Source of the DNA: Lachnospiraceae bacterium
GTDB lineage: Bacteria; Bacillota; Clostridia; Lachnospirales; Lachnospiraceae
Length of the DNA stretch: 64,000 bases
Direction: 5' to 3'
Assembly: GCA_910575605.1 (NCBI GenBank)
Contig: CAJTEW010000013.1
Span: 38,343-102,342 of the forward strand
Position numbers and translations under genes: made by a program. The notes below the pieces were generated by a model. That model saw only the letters and a list, made by a program, of their open reading frames with translations. It searched no databases and was not told the origin of the DNA. Of this stretch, positions 11,505-22,300 are shown piece by piece (positions within the stretch are counted from its first letter, which is position 1; every line of letters begins with the position of its first letter).

Positions 11505-12188
11505 ATGGATTTGTTGGAAGTAAAATCAATTTCGAAAACCTATGGGGAAGGTGATACTGCCGTGCAGGCTCTAAAGAATGTAAGCTTTTCTGTTCCGAAA
11601 GGTGAATTTGCTGCGATTGTCGGAGAATCAGGCTCTGGCAAGAGTACTCTTCTTAATATGATTGGTGCACTGGATACGCCTTCCTTTGGAAAAGTGTATA
11701 TTGATAGTAAGGATATTTTCACAATGAAGGAGAGAAGTCTTACTGTTTTCCGGCGCAGGAATATCGGGTTTATTTTTCAGGGCTTTAATCTGATTCCTGA
11801 ATTGACGGTTGAGCAGAATATCATCTTCCCGGTACTGCTTGATTACCAAAAACCAAACCAGCAATATCTGGAAGAACTGCTGTCAGTATTAAATCTAACG
11901 GACCGCCGGCATCATCTGCCAAGCCAGCTGTCAGGCGGACAGCAGCAGAGAACAGCCATCGGGCGGGCATTATTCACCCGCCCTGCCCTCATTCTAGCAG
12001 ATGAACCTACTGGTAATCTGGACACACAGAACAGCCGGGAGGTCATTGCTCTTCTAAAAGAGGCTTCAAAAAAATATGCGCAGACCATAATTATGATTAC
12101 CCACAGCCGGGGCATTGCGCAGACGGCAGACCGTATTTTGCAGGTGTCGGACGGAATGCTGACAGATTTTGGGAGGTGCAGGGAATGA
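11505..12188 (+). CDS. ABC transporter ATPase (MacB/SalX-type)
   Basis: This is the ATP-binding subunit of a two-component ABC system of the MacB/LolD/SalX class, usually linked to export or sensing of peptides and antibiotics. With the ATG at 11505 (GAAAGAGGTG upstream) it has 227 residues. An upstream in-frame extension would run through the hairpin at 11417 and is rejected. It has Walker A GESGSGKS near residue 39, signature LSGGQQQRT near 142, and Walker B ILADEPTGNLD. The stop overlaps the permease start (ATGA), so the two are one operon. The substrate cannot be told from sequence. Confidence 0.92.
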   Translation: MDLLEVKSISKTYGEGDTAVQALKNVSFSVPKGEFAAIVGESGSGKSTLLNMIGALDTPSFGKVYIDSKDIFTMKERSLTVFRRRNIGFIFQGFNLIPELTVEQNIIFPVLLDYQKPNQQYLEELLSVLNLTDRRHHLPSQLSGGQQQRTAIGRALFTRPALILADEPTGNLDTQNSREVIALLKEASKKYAQTIIMITHSRGIAQTADRILQVSDGMLTDFGRCRE

Positions 12189-14518
12189 AAAGTTATCTTA
12201 GTCTAATTCCAATCTCTGCACGTGTCCACAAACGGCAGAATCGTATGACGCTTTTGTGCATTATTATTTCAGTATTTCTTGTAACGGCTATTTTTAGTGT
12301 GGCGGACAACTTTGTCCGGACCGAAGGCAAAGCTATGCAGGAGAAACACGGCAGCTGGCATATCCGTCTTGACGGCATTTCTCAAGATATAGGCGAAGAA
12401 ATCAGACAGCATCCTGACGTTATGGCCGCCGGCTGGTCGGATTCCTTCAACGTGGATACTAATCAGCCTTATTATATCGGTGGGAATAAGGCTGCACTTT
12501 ATGGCGTGGATGAAACGTATATATCGCAGCTTGTAAACAGTCTCGAAGAAGGAGACATTCCGCAAAAAGATAATGAGGTGATGCTTAGCACTAATGCAAA
12601 GCTGGCTTTGGACGTAGAGATCGGCAGCCATGTGACCGTTCATACACCTGCCGGAGATACAGATTTTATTGTATCTGGTTTTGGTTCAGATGATAAAGAA
12701 TATTATCAGGGACAGACGTATATAGCTGCTGTATATATGACAAGGAATTCATTTCACACAATTATGGCTGCAAACTCTTTAGAAGAACATCCGTCTTGTT
12801 ATATACAGTTTCAAAAAGTATACGATGCTTCCGATGTAGTTTCGCAGATAAAACAGCAATATGGACTGGCAGATGAGAATATTTCTGAAAACACAGCTGT
12901 TATGGGCCTTTTAGGGCAAAGCAGCAACAAATCTATTAATGGTATCTATATGATAGCGGCTTTGTTGTTTGTTCTCGTATTGCTGGCAGGAGTATTGATG
13001 ATCTCTGGCAGTATGAACAGCAATATTTCCCAAAGAACAAAATTCTTTGGCATGATGCGCTGTATCGGTGCAAGCCGACAGCAGATCGTCCGGTTTGTAC
13101 AGCTGGAAGCTTTAAACTGGTGCAAATCGGCAGTTCCTGCTGGATTGGTTCTTGGTGTACTGGCCAGCTGGGGAATATGTGCTTATCTACACTATGGGAT
13201 AGGAGGAAGAGAATTTGCTGCTATGCCTGTATTAACCTTAAGTCCTGTCGGACTGATAAGCGGTATACTGGTTGGCGTCGTAACTGTTTTGTCAGCAGCA
13301 CAAGCTCCTGCAAAGAGGGCAGCAAAGGTATCTCCTATATCGGCAGTTTCCGGCAGTTCAGATATAGTGTCACCGAAGCAGCATGTAATCAAATGGAAGG
13401 CTGGAAAAATAGAAAGGGCACTGGGTATTCATCATGCAGCAGGTTCCAGGAAAAATTGGTTTCTGATGACATCTTCCTTTGCACTTACGATTATCCTAAT
13501 TTTATGTTTTTCAGTCGGTCTAGATTTTGCCCGGGAACTGATGCCTACTTTGAAATCCTGGCAGCCGGATATTTCACTTAATGGTTATGCCAATGCACTG
13601 GTTCTGGAACAGAATATAAAAGAAGAGATTACTAATATTTCTGGTGTAAAACGTGCTTTTGGAACTTCGTATCTGGAACATATTCCGGCAACATCTTCAC
13701 GGCAGGGAATCAATTATATCAATCTGGAATCCTATGATAGCTCTTTGATGGATAGTGCAAAAGATAATGTAGTTGAGGGTAATGTAGCGGATATTTATGG
13801 AGACAGCAATAAGGTTATGACTATTTATAATAAAGATAATCCTTTAAAAGTTGGAGATACCATTCAGATTGCAGGAAAAGAGGTTGAGATCGCTTGTTCC
13901 ATATCTAGCAGCCTTTTTCCTGATGAACTACTTGTAATCTGCTCGCTGGAAACATTTGAAAGACTGACTGGAAAACAGAGTTTTTCTCTGATCGGCATAC
14001 AGCTTGAAGAAGATGCGGATGACGATACAGTACGCCAAATCAGTAATTTTGCCGGAAGTGATGTGATTTTTGCAGATAACAGAGCCTCTAACAGGGAAAC
14101 AAATACCACTTATATGTCAGTACAGTTCGGTGTATATGGCTTCTTGGTGATTATTGGAATGGTTACAATGTTCTATATTATCAACAGTATTTCCATCAGC
14201 GTGGCAGCCCGGACAAGGCAGTATGGAGCTATGCGGGCGGTTGGTATGGACAGCGTCCAGCTTACCCGGATGATCGCCGCAGAAGCATTTACCTATGCTG
14301 TATCCGGACTTGCGGCTGGATTTGGAGTCGGACTCCCTTTTAGCTACTTTCTGTATACCCGAATGATTACACGATATTTTGGAACAATATGGCACCCGCC
14401 CCTGGCACTTCTGTGTCTCATCATCTTGTTTGTAGCGGCCTGTGCTGCCGCTGCGGTATACGGCCCAGCAAAACGGATTCGTAATATGGCCATCACAGAT
14501 ACAATCAATGAATTGTAA
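12185..14518 (+). CDS. ABC transporter permease with two FtsX-type domains
   Basis: This is a 777-residue membrane subunit that pairs with the ATPase just upstream. Hydrophobicity suggests one N-terminal segment (about residues 21-42), a large external domain, then three segments (about 258-373). The pattern repeats with a segment near 425-450, a second external domain and three final segments after 645. Each set of three carries an FtsX-like cytoplasmic loop (FFGMMRCIGASRQQ and QYGAMRAVGMDSVQ). I start at the ATG at 12185 behind GGGAGGTG, not at the GTG at 12176. The length and double FtsX layout fit the SalY/MacB-like family better than ten-segment BceB. The role is probably peptide or drug export or resistance. 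Confidence 0.85.
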   Translation: MKSYLSLIPISARVHKRQNRMTLLCIIISVFLVTAIFSVADNFVRTEGKAMQEKHGSWHIRLDGISQDIGEEIRQHPDVMAAGWSDSFNVDTNQPYYIGGNKAALYGVDETYISQLVNSLEEGDIPQKDNEVMLSTNAKLALDVEIGSHVTVHTPAGDTDFIVSGFGSDDKEYYQGQTYIAAVYMTRNSFHTIMAANSLEEHPSCYIQFQKVYDASDVVSQIKQQYGLADENISENTAVMGLLGQSSNKSINGIYMIAALLFVLVLLAGVLMISGSMNSNISQRTKFFGMMRCIGASRQQIVRFVQLEALNWCKSAVPAGLVLGVLASWGICAYLHYGIGGREFAAMPVLTLSPVGLISGILVGVVTVLSAAQAPAKRAAKVSPISAVSGSSDIVSPKQHVIKWKAGKIERALGIHHAAGSRKNWFLMTSSFALTIILILCFSVGLDFARELMPTLKSWQPDISLNGYANALVLEQNIKEEITNISGVKRAFGTSYLEHIPATSSRQGINYINLESYDSSLMDSAKDNVVEGNVADIYGDSNKVMTIYNKDNPLKVGDTIQIAGKEVEIACSISSSLFPDELLVICSLETFERLTGKQSFSLIGIQLEEDADDDTVRQISNFAGSDVIFADNRASNRETNTTYMSVQFGVYGFLVIIGMVTMFYIINSISISVAARTRQYGAMRAVGMDSVQLTRMIAAEAFTYAVSGLAAGFGVGLPFSYFLYTRMITRYFGTIWHPPLALLCLIILFVAACAAAAVYGPAKRIRNMAITDTINEL

Positions 14519-14544
14519 ATGGAATCATACAATTGAAAGGTCCT

Positions 14545-15909
14545 TTATTCAGTTTTATCCACCGGCAGCCTCATTAATACTGTTCTTTGCATGGTAAGAT
14601 AGCAGGCAAGTCCTCCAATAAAATTAGAAACCGGTTCTGCAAGGAATACCCCCGCAGCGCCCAGGCTCCCCATCCTCGGCAGAATAAGTGTCAGGGGCAC
14701 CACAATAACTACTTTACGAAGCAGGGAAAAGAATACTGCCTGCTTTGCCTTGTTCAATGACTTAAACACACTCTGTCCTGCAAACTGGAAAGCCATCATA
14801 AAAAATCCAAAAAAATAAATATGCATGGAAGGCACAGCTGCCCGAACCAGCTCTACATTATGGTTAAAAATCTGTATAAAAAATTCAGGAAATAAAGATA
14901 TAAGCCCCCATATCAGCAATGTATATGTAAATCCAAGCTGTGTCATGAAACGAATTGCCCTTTTCATCTGATTTATCTTTTCAGCCCCATAGTTATAGCT
15001 GATGATTGGAGATGCGCCTTCGGAAATTGCCGACATCGGTGTCTGCGCAATCTCACGTACAGAATTAATGACCGTCATAACACTGATATAAAGGTCGCCT
15101 CCGAAGAGCTGAAGCATAGAATTGCATATAACTTGAACAAGGCTGTTGGTAAAGGACATGCAAAAATTCGAAAATCCCAGCTTTGCCACTTCACAAATAC
15201 AGGGAATATCCAGGCGGAATCCGCGGAAATAAAGCGTAAGCTCCGCCTGTTTTCCTGTCAGAAAAAGCAATACCCACAGGGCAGAAAATAGCTGTGAGAT
15301 TATCGTTGCATAAGCTGCTCCTTTCACCCCCATTTTCAGGACAAAAATAAAAATAGGGTCTAAAATAATATTGATAACAGCCCCCAATATAACAGTTTTC
15401 ATACCCGTACGGGCAAACCCCTGACTGTTAATATAAGGATTCATGCCAAGAGAAACCATAACAAATACTGTACCGAGAAGATAAATAACCATATAGCCTG
15501 AAGCGTAAGGATATGTGGCATCGCTTGCACCAAAGAGATACAAAAGGGGCCTGTGAAAAGCAATACCGGCTATAGTCAATATGATTCCTGTCACAACCAG
15601 CATGAAAAATGCATTGTTCATAATGTTCTGTGCTTTTTTTATGTCCTTCTTTCCTCTGGCCATCGAGCATAAAGGCGCACCTCCTGCACCGAAAAGGTTA
15701 GAAAAGGCGGTCACCATTGTGATTACCGGAAAGCACACGCCAAGACCAGCTAACGCAGTAGTTCCTTCTCCGGGAATTTTCCCTATGTAGATGCGGTCTA
15801 TAATATTATAAAGCAGATGAAGAAGCTGTGCAGCCATCATAGGGGCTGCCACAGCTAAAATATTCTGCCGTACATTTTTTCCTGCAAAATCTACTTGTCT
15901 GGACTGCAT
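14545..15909 (-). CDS. MATE family multidrug exporter
   Basis: This 454-residue polytopic protein has about twelve membrane segments arranged as two homologous halves. The N-terminal AAPMMAAQLLHLLYNIIDRIYIG and the later internal repeats are typical of MATE (MepA/NorM-like) cation-coupled exporters, which remove drugs and other organic cations. It runs opposite to the ABC permease, tail to tail with 26 bp between them, and no obvious terminator separates them. GGGAG lies upstream of the start. It is not clearly co-transcribed with the two-component genes to its right, because a 62-bp gap separates it from the kinase stop. Confidence 0.9.
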   Translation of the reverse strand: MQSRQVDFAGKNVRQNILAVAAPMMAAQLLHLLYNIIDRIYIGKIPGEGTTALAGLGVCFPVITMVTAFSNLFGAGGAPLCSMARGKKDIKKAQNIMNNAFFMLVVTGIILTIAGIAFHRPLLYLFGASDATYPYASGYMVIYLLGTVFVMVSLGMNPYINSQGFARTGMKTVILGAVINIILDPIFIFVLKMGVKGAAYATIISQLFSALWVLLFLTGKQAELTLYFRGFRLDIPCICEVAKLGFSNFCMSFTNSLVQVICNSMLQLFGGDLYISVMTVINSVREIAQTPMSAISEGASPIISYNYGAEKINQMKRAIRFMTQLGFTYTLLIWGLISLFPEFFIQIFNHNVELVRAAVPSMHIYFFGFFMMAFQFAGQSVFKSLNKAKQAVFFSLLRKVVIVVPLTLILPRMGSLGAAGVFLAEPVSNFIGGLACYLTMQRTVLMRLPVDKTE

Positions 15910-15971
15910 ATTGAATCACTCCCTCAATTTATAAATTGTTCATAGTATTCATCTTTTCCTAATAAATATTA

Positions 15972-17006
15972 TCAAAGAAGAAAAGGAAGATTTATATAAA
16001 ACGTTGTGCCGCTTCCCAGTGTACTGTCAGCTGATATGCTGCCCCCATGCGCTTCAACAATAGATTTTGCAAGAGGCAGTCCAAGTCCGGCCCCTTGTGT
16101 GTTCTTTGAATAACGGCTTCGATAAAACCTTTTAAAAATATAATACAGATCCTCTGGATGAATCCCACTCCCGTTATCTTTTACAGCAATCTGAAGAAAA
16201 GATGCAGAGATCTTCCATTCAATCCAGACAGAATTGCCTTTTTCCGTATGATCCAGAGCATTTTTAACAATATTAGCCATTGCCTCCATAAGCCAGTTAC
16301 AATCGCAGATAAAATCTGCGGATTCATCTCCTGAAAGGAGGATCTCTTTCCCTTCCTGTCTGGCACGGAAGGAGAAGCGTTTCTTAATATGCTCCATCAT
16401 CTCAAATATATTTTCGGGTGTCTTTTCCATTACAATTGTACCTGCATCAAATTTTGAGATTTTCAGAAGGCTCTGAACCAGTGTTTCAATTCGTTCCAGC
16501 TCCTGCTCGGAAAGAACAGCAAACTCTTTGACTATCGAAAGGTTCTCTGCCTCTCCCTGTAAAATTCCATTATAAATATTTAAGGCGGCCAGAGGAGTTT
16601 TTAATTGATGTGAAATATCTGATATCGTATTTTTTAAAAATTCTTTTGCTTTCCCCTCATTCTCAATATGAGCATTCAGGATAGAAACTAAAGAATTCAC
16701 CTCATGAAACAGCCGGTATAATTCGCCCTCATCCTGACATTCGATACGTGCCTCTTTGCTGCCGGAAATATATTCTTTGATCTGCTCCACCGCATTTTCC
16801 ATAATATTATTTTGCTCTTTAAAATATCCATAACAGGCTGCTATAATCAGAAATCCCATGGACAAAGCGCTGATTCCCATATAAAATACTGTTTTTCTTG
16901 GTTCAAGCCACATGAAAGCTGCGAAAAGCAGCGAGAATCCTATCATGGATAATAAGATTTTATAAAACAATGCTTTGATTTTATGATTAGCAAGTATCTT
17001 CATCAT
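15972..17006 (-). CDS. sensor histidine kinase
   Basis: This membrane sensor kinase has two N-terminal transmembrane segments (about residues 14-32 and 39-58) with only a very short external loop. That is typical of intramembrane-sensing kinases that monitor a partner ABC transporter or the cell envelope. The HisKA phosphoacceptor is in SDISHQLKTPLAAL (His near 133). The ATPase domain shows the N box NIVKNALDHT and the DNGSGIHPEDL and GAGLGLPLAKSIVEAHGG glycine boxes. I use the ATG at 17006. A TTG three codons earlier would overlap the regulator by 4 bp. It is co-transcribed with the response regulator upstream. Confidence 0.9.
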   Translation of the reverse strand: MMKILANHKIKALFYKILLSMIGFSLLFAAFMWLEPRKTVFYMGISALSMGFLIIAACYGYFKEQNNIMENAVEQIKEYISGSKEARIECQDEGELYRLFHEVNSLVSILNAHIENEGKAKEFLKNTISDISHQLKTPLAALNIYNGILQGEAENLSIVKEFAVLSEQELERIETLVQSLLKISKFDAGTIVMEKTPENIFEMMEHIKKRFSFRARQEGKEILLSGDESADFICDCNWLMEAMANIVKNALDHTEKGNSVWIEWKISASFLQIAVKDNGSGIHPEDLYYIFKRFYRSRYSKNTQGAGLGLPLAKSIVEAHGGSISADSTLGSGTTFYINLPFLL

Positions 17007-17011
17007 ACGCC

Positions 17012-17728
17012 TCAATGTGTGCTCCGTTCACAGTCCCTGCCGCTCTTTGCCGTATTCCATTTGTAGCCCATGCCGCGGACAGTTACGATTCTTTCCGGTT
17101 TCCCAGGATCATCCTCTATTTTTGTGCGGAGTCTTCGTATATAGACAGTCAGGGTATTATTATCTACATAGCTTTCATTAAAGTCCCACAGTCTGTTTAA
17201 AATCTGCTCCGGCGAAAGAACCATATCGGGATTCTCCATAAAGAAGCATAAAAGCTTATATTCGCTTGCTGTCAAGTCGATGAGTTTTCCTTTTTTATAG
17301 ACTTCTCCTTTTATCATCTCCACCCTGATATCATTTGAATTCAGTTTAGGAACCTCCTGGCTGAAATTACTGCTTCTGCGAAGCAGGGCATTGATTCTTG
17401 ACAGAAATACTGCCAGCTTGAAGGGCTTTGTGATATAATCATCGCCGCCGATATCAAGTCCCATGATGATGTCAGTCTCTTCATCTGCAGCAGTTAAAAA
17501 CATAATTGGAACCTTAGATGTCTGACGTATCTTTTTACATAAGTCAAATCCCGAGCCGTCAGGAAGTGAGACATCTAAAATAACAAGGTCATATTTTCCG
17601 TCAGACCATAGGCAGCCTGCTTCAAGGCTTGTTCGGGCGATATCTATCGTATACCCTTCTTTTTTAACAGCAAAAGAAAGTCCGCTGATTAAGCTCAAAT
17701 CATCTTCCACTAGTAAGATCTTTTTCAT
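17012..17728 (-). CDS. OmpR/PhoB-family response regulator
   Basis: The 238-residue protein has an N-terminal receiver domain (MKKILLVEDD, phosphoacceptor Asp52 in LVILDVSLPDGSG, Lys101 in YITKPF) and a C-terminal winged helix (LTASEYKLL, YIRRLRTKIE, RGMGYKW). The start at 17728 follows a GGCAGGT site. A longer frame to 17800 has no ribosome site and runs through the promoter. It forms an operon with the kinase. A minus-strand promoter with TTGCAA and TAGAAT (18-bp spacing) lies near 17790-17820. Probable targets are the nearby ABC transporter or MATE gene, which is inference from proximity. Confidence 0.93.
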   Translation of the reverse strand: MKKILLVEDDLSLISGLSFAVKKEGYTIDIARTSLEAGCLWSDGKYDLVILDVSLPDGSGFDLCKKIRQTSKVPIMFLTAADEETDIIMGLDIGGDDYITKPFKLAVFLSRINALLRRSSNFSQEVPKLNSNDIRVEMIKGEVYKKGKLIDLTASEYKLLCFFMENPDMVLSPEQILNRLWDFNESYVDNNTLTVYIRRLRTKIEDDPGKPERIVTVRGMGYKWNTAKSGRDCERSTH

Positions 17729-17816
17729 CAAATTACTACCTGCCTCTGAATATTTGTTTTTATAATTTACGTATATGACACTGTTTATTCTAACATCCAT
17801 ATATACCTTTTTGCAA

Positions 17817-17845
17817 TTGTTGCAGTTTCTTTTATATGATACAAT
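17817..17845 (+). promoter_or_regulatory. sigma-A-like promoter for the flavin-binding protein gene
   Basis: TTGTTG at 17817-17822 and TACAAT at 17840-17845 are separated by 17 bp, about 45 bp before the start codon at 17894. It overlaps the divergent minus-strand promoter of the response regulator, so the two may interfere. Confidence 0.6.
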
Positions 17846-17893
17846 CTATAGTAAAGAATCTTAGCTGACAGGCAGAATTTTGGAGGATAGCAT

Positions 17894-18364
17894 ATGAGAA
17901 GGAAAGAGAGACAGGTTACAGATAAAAAAAGGCTTGAACAGATTATCGAAGCATGTCATTGTATAAGGGTTGGTTTTTTCTCTGAAGGACAGGTATATAT
18001 TGTACCGGTAAATTTTGGGTACGTATTTGAGGATGAAAAATATACTTTTTATTTTCACAGTGCAAAGGAAGGACGGAAGATGGAGCTTATAAAGAGCAAT
18101 CCGACGGTCGGCTTTGAGATGGATACAGGGTATGAGCTTAAGATGGCAGCCTCGGCATGTGGACACACAGCATATTTTCAAAGTATAGTAGGTCAGGGAA
18201 AGGTCAGCATTGTAGAAAATACAGGTGAAAAGCGGAAAGGACTGCAGGCTGTTATGAAGCATGAAACTGGCAGAAGCGAATGGGAGTTTCAGGAAAAAAT
18301 GCTGGATGCAGTCTGTGTATGGAAGCTTGAGGTAATAAAGCTTACAGGTAAGGAAAATATATAA
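17894..18364 (+). CDS. pyridoxamine 5'-phosphate oxidase-like flavin-binding protein
   Basis: This 156-residue protein of the PNPOx-like split-barrel superfamily resembles the Nim/FMN-binding group. VYIVPVNFGYVF followed by YFHSAKEGRKMELIKSNP is the recognisable FMN-phosphate-binding pattern. GGAGG lies 8 bp before the ATG. Members of this group act as flavin or heme reductases, and some (Nim) are linked to nitroimidazole reduction. The true substrate is not evident. It converges with the radical SAM gene, with a 35-bp gap that contains AAGGGGCCCCTT. Confidence 0.85.
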   Translation: MRRKERQVTDKKRLEQIIEACHCIRVGFFSEGQVYIVPVNFGYVFEDEKYTFYFHSAKEGRKMELIKSNPTVGFEMDTGYELKMAASACGHTAYFQSIVGQGKVSIVENTGEKRKGLQAVMKHETGRSEWEFQEKMLDAVCVWKLEVIKLTGKENI

Positions 18365-18399
18365 TATACAATAAAAGGGGCCCCTTGACAGAATATGTA

Positions 18400-19257
18400 C
18401 TAAAGGCCCAGCAGATAATCAATTGCATGAAGCAGGACGTCTTTCTGCTCGGGAAGCATGCCTCTGATTGTATATTTATCAAGGACAGTCGTGTCCTCGA
18501 ACAGACAGTCAGTGACAGAAAGATTCTGGATAAGAAGGCGTTCTTCCCTTATGATCTGCTCCGGTGTCATCATATCAAAGCTTCCATTCTGTGCTTCCTT
18601 ATAAAGTGGAGTGCCTTCCCACAGCTTAAGCTTCAAGCACCAGATATTGCGGGGATGGACTTTATTTAACATCCGTGCGGTCTCGATGGCGTTCATATAG
18701 GAATATGTCTGCCCGCCAAGTCCCGGAATTACAGTCAGATAATAGGCAATACCGGCTTTGTCAAGACGCAGGAGAGCTTCTACCGTCTGGGCGGAGGTAA
18801 TGCCTTTTTTTCGTTCTGCTAAAATAGAATCGCTGCCGCTTTCAACACCGATATGGAGTGCCTCGATGCCTTTCTTTCGAAGAAGTAAAAGATCCTCATC
18901 CGTTTTACTTAAAATATCGTCAATGCGGGAATACATGGCAAATTCTTTTAGATTAGGCATATAGACATATGCAAGCTCTATAATAGAAAGGAGCCGTTCT
19001 GTGCTCAAGCAAAACACATTTTCCCCGAGAAAAAACATTCTGCTATCCTCTGGCCGTAAAGAGGATAGGACACGCAGACTCTGCTCTATCTTTTCAAGAG
19101 AATGGATCTGAAAAGTATCTCTGGCGAAATCGCAGAAGGTACATTTATGCCAGCTGCAGCCAAGAGAGACCTCCAACGGGACGGTCCCTTCCTCATGGGG
19201 AGGCAGGTAGATAGTATCATGGGTGTAGATAGACTGATATAGTTCTTCGCGGGTCAT
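18400..19257 (-). CDS. radical SAM protein (Elp3/MiaB-like fold, unknown substrate)
   Basis: The 285-residue protein has the iron-sulfur motif CSWHKCTFC, a CX4CX2C spacing found in one radical SAM subgroup (other members have CSHNxCxFC), instead of CX3CX2C. MFFLGENVFCL and ALHIGVESGSDSIL are typical of the SAM-binding barrel. The ATG at 19257 follows AAAGGAC. A frame extending to 19416 has no ribosome site and would overlap the addB start. It is transcribed divergently from addB. The reaction cannot be assigned. Confidence 0.88.
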   Translation of the reverse strand: MTREELYQSIYTHDTIYLPPHEEGTVPLEVSLGCSWHKCTFCDFARDTFQIHSLEKIEQSLRVLSSLRPEDSRMFFLGENVFCLSTERLLSIIELAYVYMPNLKEFAMYSRIDDILSKTDEDLLLLRKKGIEALHIGVESGSDSILAERKKGITSAQTVEALLRLDKAGIAYYLTVIPGLGGQTYSYMNAIETARMLNKVHPRNIWCLKLKLWEGTPLYKEAQNGSFDMMTPEQIIREERLLIQNLSVTDCLFEDTTVLDKYTIRGMLPEQKDVLLHAIDYLLGL

Positions 19258-19361
19258 GATAAAGGGTCCTTTCAAGTTATTGATCTTACTATACCACAAT
19301 TTGTACGAATAGTATATAATGTGATGAAAGAGTTTTAAAAATAATAAAGAGGGAAGAACAG

Positions 19362-22300
19362 ATGTCATTACAGTTTGTTTTCGGGCCGTCAGGGGCCGGT
19401 AAATCGCATTATTCATATAAGAGGATAATTAAGGAATCGAGAAGGCATCCAAAGGAAAATTTTATTGTTCTTGTGCCGGAGCAGTTTACGATGCAGACGC
19501 AGAAGGACCTGGTAGAGATGCATCCAAGCCAGTGTATTATGAATATTGACGTGTTAAGCTTTGGGCGGCTTGCGTACCGTGTGTTCGAAGAGACAGGCGG
19601 GGGAAGTCTGCCGGTACTGGATGATGAAGGAAAGAACCTTATTTTGCGTAAGATTGCCGGGGATTATGAGAATGAGCTACTTGTTCTTAAAGGAAATATG
19701 AAAAAGCCCGGATTTATCAGTGAAGTAAAATCAGTGATATCAGAGTTTACCCAGTACGATATTGGAGAGGCACAGCTTGAGCGTATGATGGAGACAGCGG
19801 GGGAAGGCTCAAGCCTGTATTATAAATTAAGGGATATTGCGGTTTTGTACCGTGGATTTACAGAATATCTGCAAAAGAAATATATCACAAAGGAAGAGGT
19901 TTTGGATATTTTAAGCCGTGAGATTCCTAAATCAGAGCTTCTTTATAATAGTACGGTTGTACTGGACGGATTTACAGGTTTCACTCCGGTGCAGAACCGG
20001 CTTCTGAGGGAGCTGATGAAACGCTGCAGAAGAGTAATTGTAACAGTTCTCATGGATGAGAGGGAAAATCCTTATTCTTACAGGCATCCATATCAGCTGT
20101 TTGGTTTAAGCAAGCGGATGGCGACATCTCTTATAGAGATTGCCAAGGAGGAGAAGGTAAAGATAGATGAGCCAGTCTGCCTGTATGGAGGGACGCCGTA
20201 CCGTTTTCAGGAAAATGAGGTATTCGCATTTTTAGAACGGAATCTTTTTCGTTACGAAAAAAGAGTCTATAAAAAGGAGCAAAAGTTAATCGGGCTTCAC
20301 GCGGCGGGGAATCCAAAAGAGGAAGCAGTTTTTGCGGCAGGAGAAATCCGCAGGCTTATCAGGAGGGAGAATTATCGTTATCGTGATATCGGAGTGATTG
20401 TCAGCAATATGGACATATACGGGGATTACTTGGCGCAGGCTTTTGAGTCTTATGATATTCCAGTGTTTATGGATCATAAGAGGAGTATCCTTTTGAATTC
20501 TTTTGTAGAATACCTCCGAAGCCTTTTAAATATGGCACAGCAGAATTTTACCTGTGAGAGTGTGTTCCGTTTTTTGAGGACAGGACTTGCCGGAATTTCC
20601 TATGATGAGATCTGCAGCATGGAGAACTATGTGACAGGCATAGGAATTAAAGGCTATAAAAAATGGCAGGAACGCTGGGTACGCCGTCTCAGAGGTATGA
20701 AGGAGGACGAGCTTTTGAATCTTAACCACTGCCGGGTACTATTTGTGGAGAAGATAGATGAGCTGGTATTTGTGCTGAAGCAAAGGAAAAAGACGGTAAA
20801 GGATATTACAATGGCCGTCTACCAGTTTATGGTCAAGGAGGAGCTCCAGAAGAAGCTTAAGATACAGGAGGAAGCATTTCAGGCGGCAGGAGAGCTGGCG
20901 CTTGCAAAGGAGTACGCTCAGATTTATCGTATTCTGATTGAATTATTTGAAAAATTTGTAGAGCTGCTGGGGGACGAGCCGGTCACCTTAAGCGAATACT
21001 GCAAGCTTCTGGATGCGGGACTTTCGGAGGCACGAGTAGGCGTGATTCCTCCGGGCGTAGACCAGGTAGTTGTAGGAGACGTGAAACGTACCAGACTAAA
21101 AGATATCAAGGCGCTGTTCTTCGTGGGAGCAAATGATGCTTATCTTCCTGGGACTCTGCTTCGGACCGGGCTTCTTACTGAGCGTGACAGAGAGAGGTTT
21201 CAAAAGGAAAGGCTGGCTCTGTCGCCTGGAGGAAAAGAGGAGGCATATATTCAGAAATTTTATCTCTATATGAATCTAACCAGACCGTCTAAGAAGTTGG
21301 AAATTTACTATAGCAAGGTCTCTTCTGACGGAAAGAGCATGCGTCCTGCTTATTTGGTACAGGAGCTTAGGAAATTGTATCCGTTGCTGTCTGTGCAGGA
21401 TGAGGAGGAAAAAGGATTATTAGATAGAGAGCTTACAGAGCATATGGGAGTTGATATGCTGATTCAGGGTTTCCAAAGTCCTAATGGAATGGACAGGCAG
21501 TGGCAGGAACTATATTCGTGGTATTTGAAAAGTCCAAAGTGGAAGGATAAAATGGAGAAGCTTCTTTTTGCCGGCTTTTACCACCGCCCGCCGGATGGAC
21601 TTACCGAGGAAGTGGCACAGAAGCTTTACGGAAAGAATTTTGAGGACAGTATTACAAGGATAGAGAGATTTTCCGCCTGCGCTTTTGCTCATTTTTTAAC
21701 CTATGGTCTGGGATTAAGAGAGCGTCAGGAATATGAGTTTCAGGCAGTAGATATGGGAAATGTATGTCACAGCGCACTGGAAAAGTTTTCTAGGAAGGCA
21801 GAGGAAGCGGGCCTCCTTTGGACTAAGCTTTCAGAAGAACAGCAGAACGCATTAGTAGATGAAAGTGTAGAGGAATCTATTGCAGACTACGGCAATTCAG
21901 TTCTTTACAGCTCGTCACGAAATGAATATATGATTGTGCGTATGAAAAGGCTTCTTACGAGGACAGTCTGGGCTCTTATAGAGCAGCTTAAAGCAGGAGA
22001 TTTTGTGCCGGCTGCCTATGAGTTCCGGTTTGGAAACGGTAAGATTGACAGGATAGATACCTGCGAGGACGGGGACCAGCTTTATGTGAAGGTAGTGGAT
22101 TATAAGACTGGAGGCGCCTCTTTTGATGTTGCGGCGCTCTATCACGGGCTTCAGCTGCAGCTGATGGTGTATATGGACGCAGCTCTCCGCGAACAGGAAA
22201 AACAGCATATAGAAAAAGAGGTGATTCCGGCGGGTGTATTCTACTATCGGATTCAGGATCCACTTGTAGAGAAAAGGAAGGAACAGGAGGATATAGGGCA

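Noticed and set aside
13120..13581. 153-residue plus-strand frame inside the ABC permease
   Set aside because: The permease frame is continuous with clear membrane and FtsX patterns. The alternative frame is low in conserved features.
18376..18390. Palindrome AAGGGGCCCCTT between convergent genes as a terminator
   Set aside because: It has no loop or T-run, and a self-complementary 12-mer is not enough evidence.
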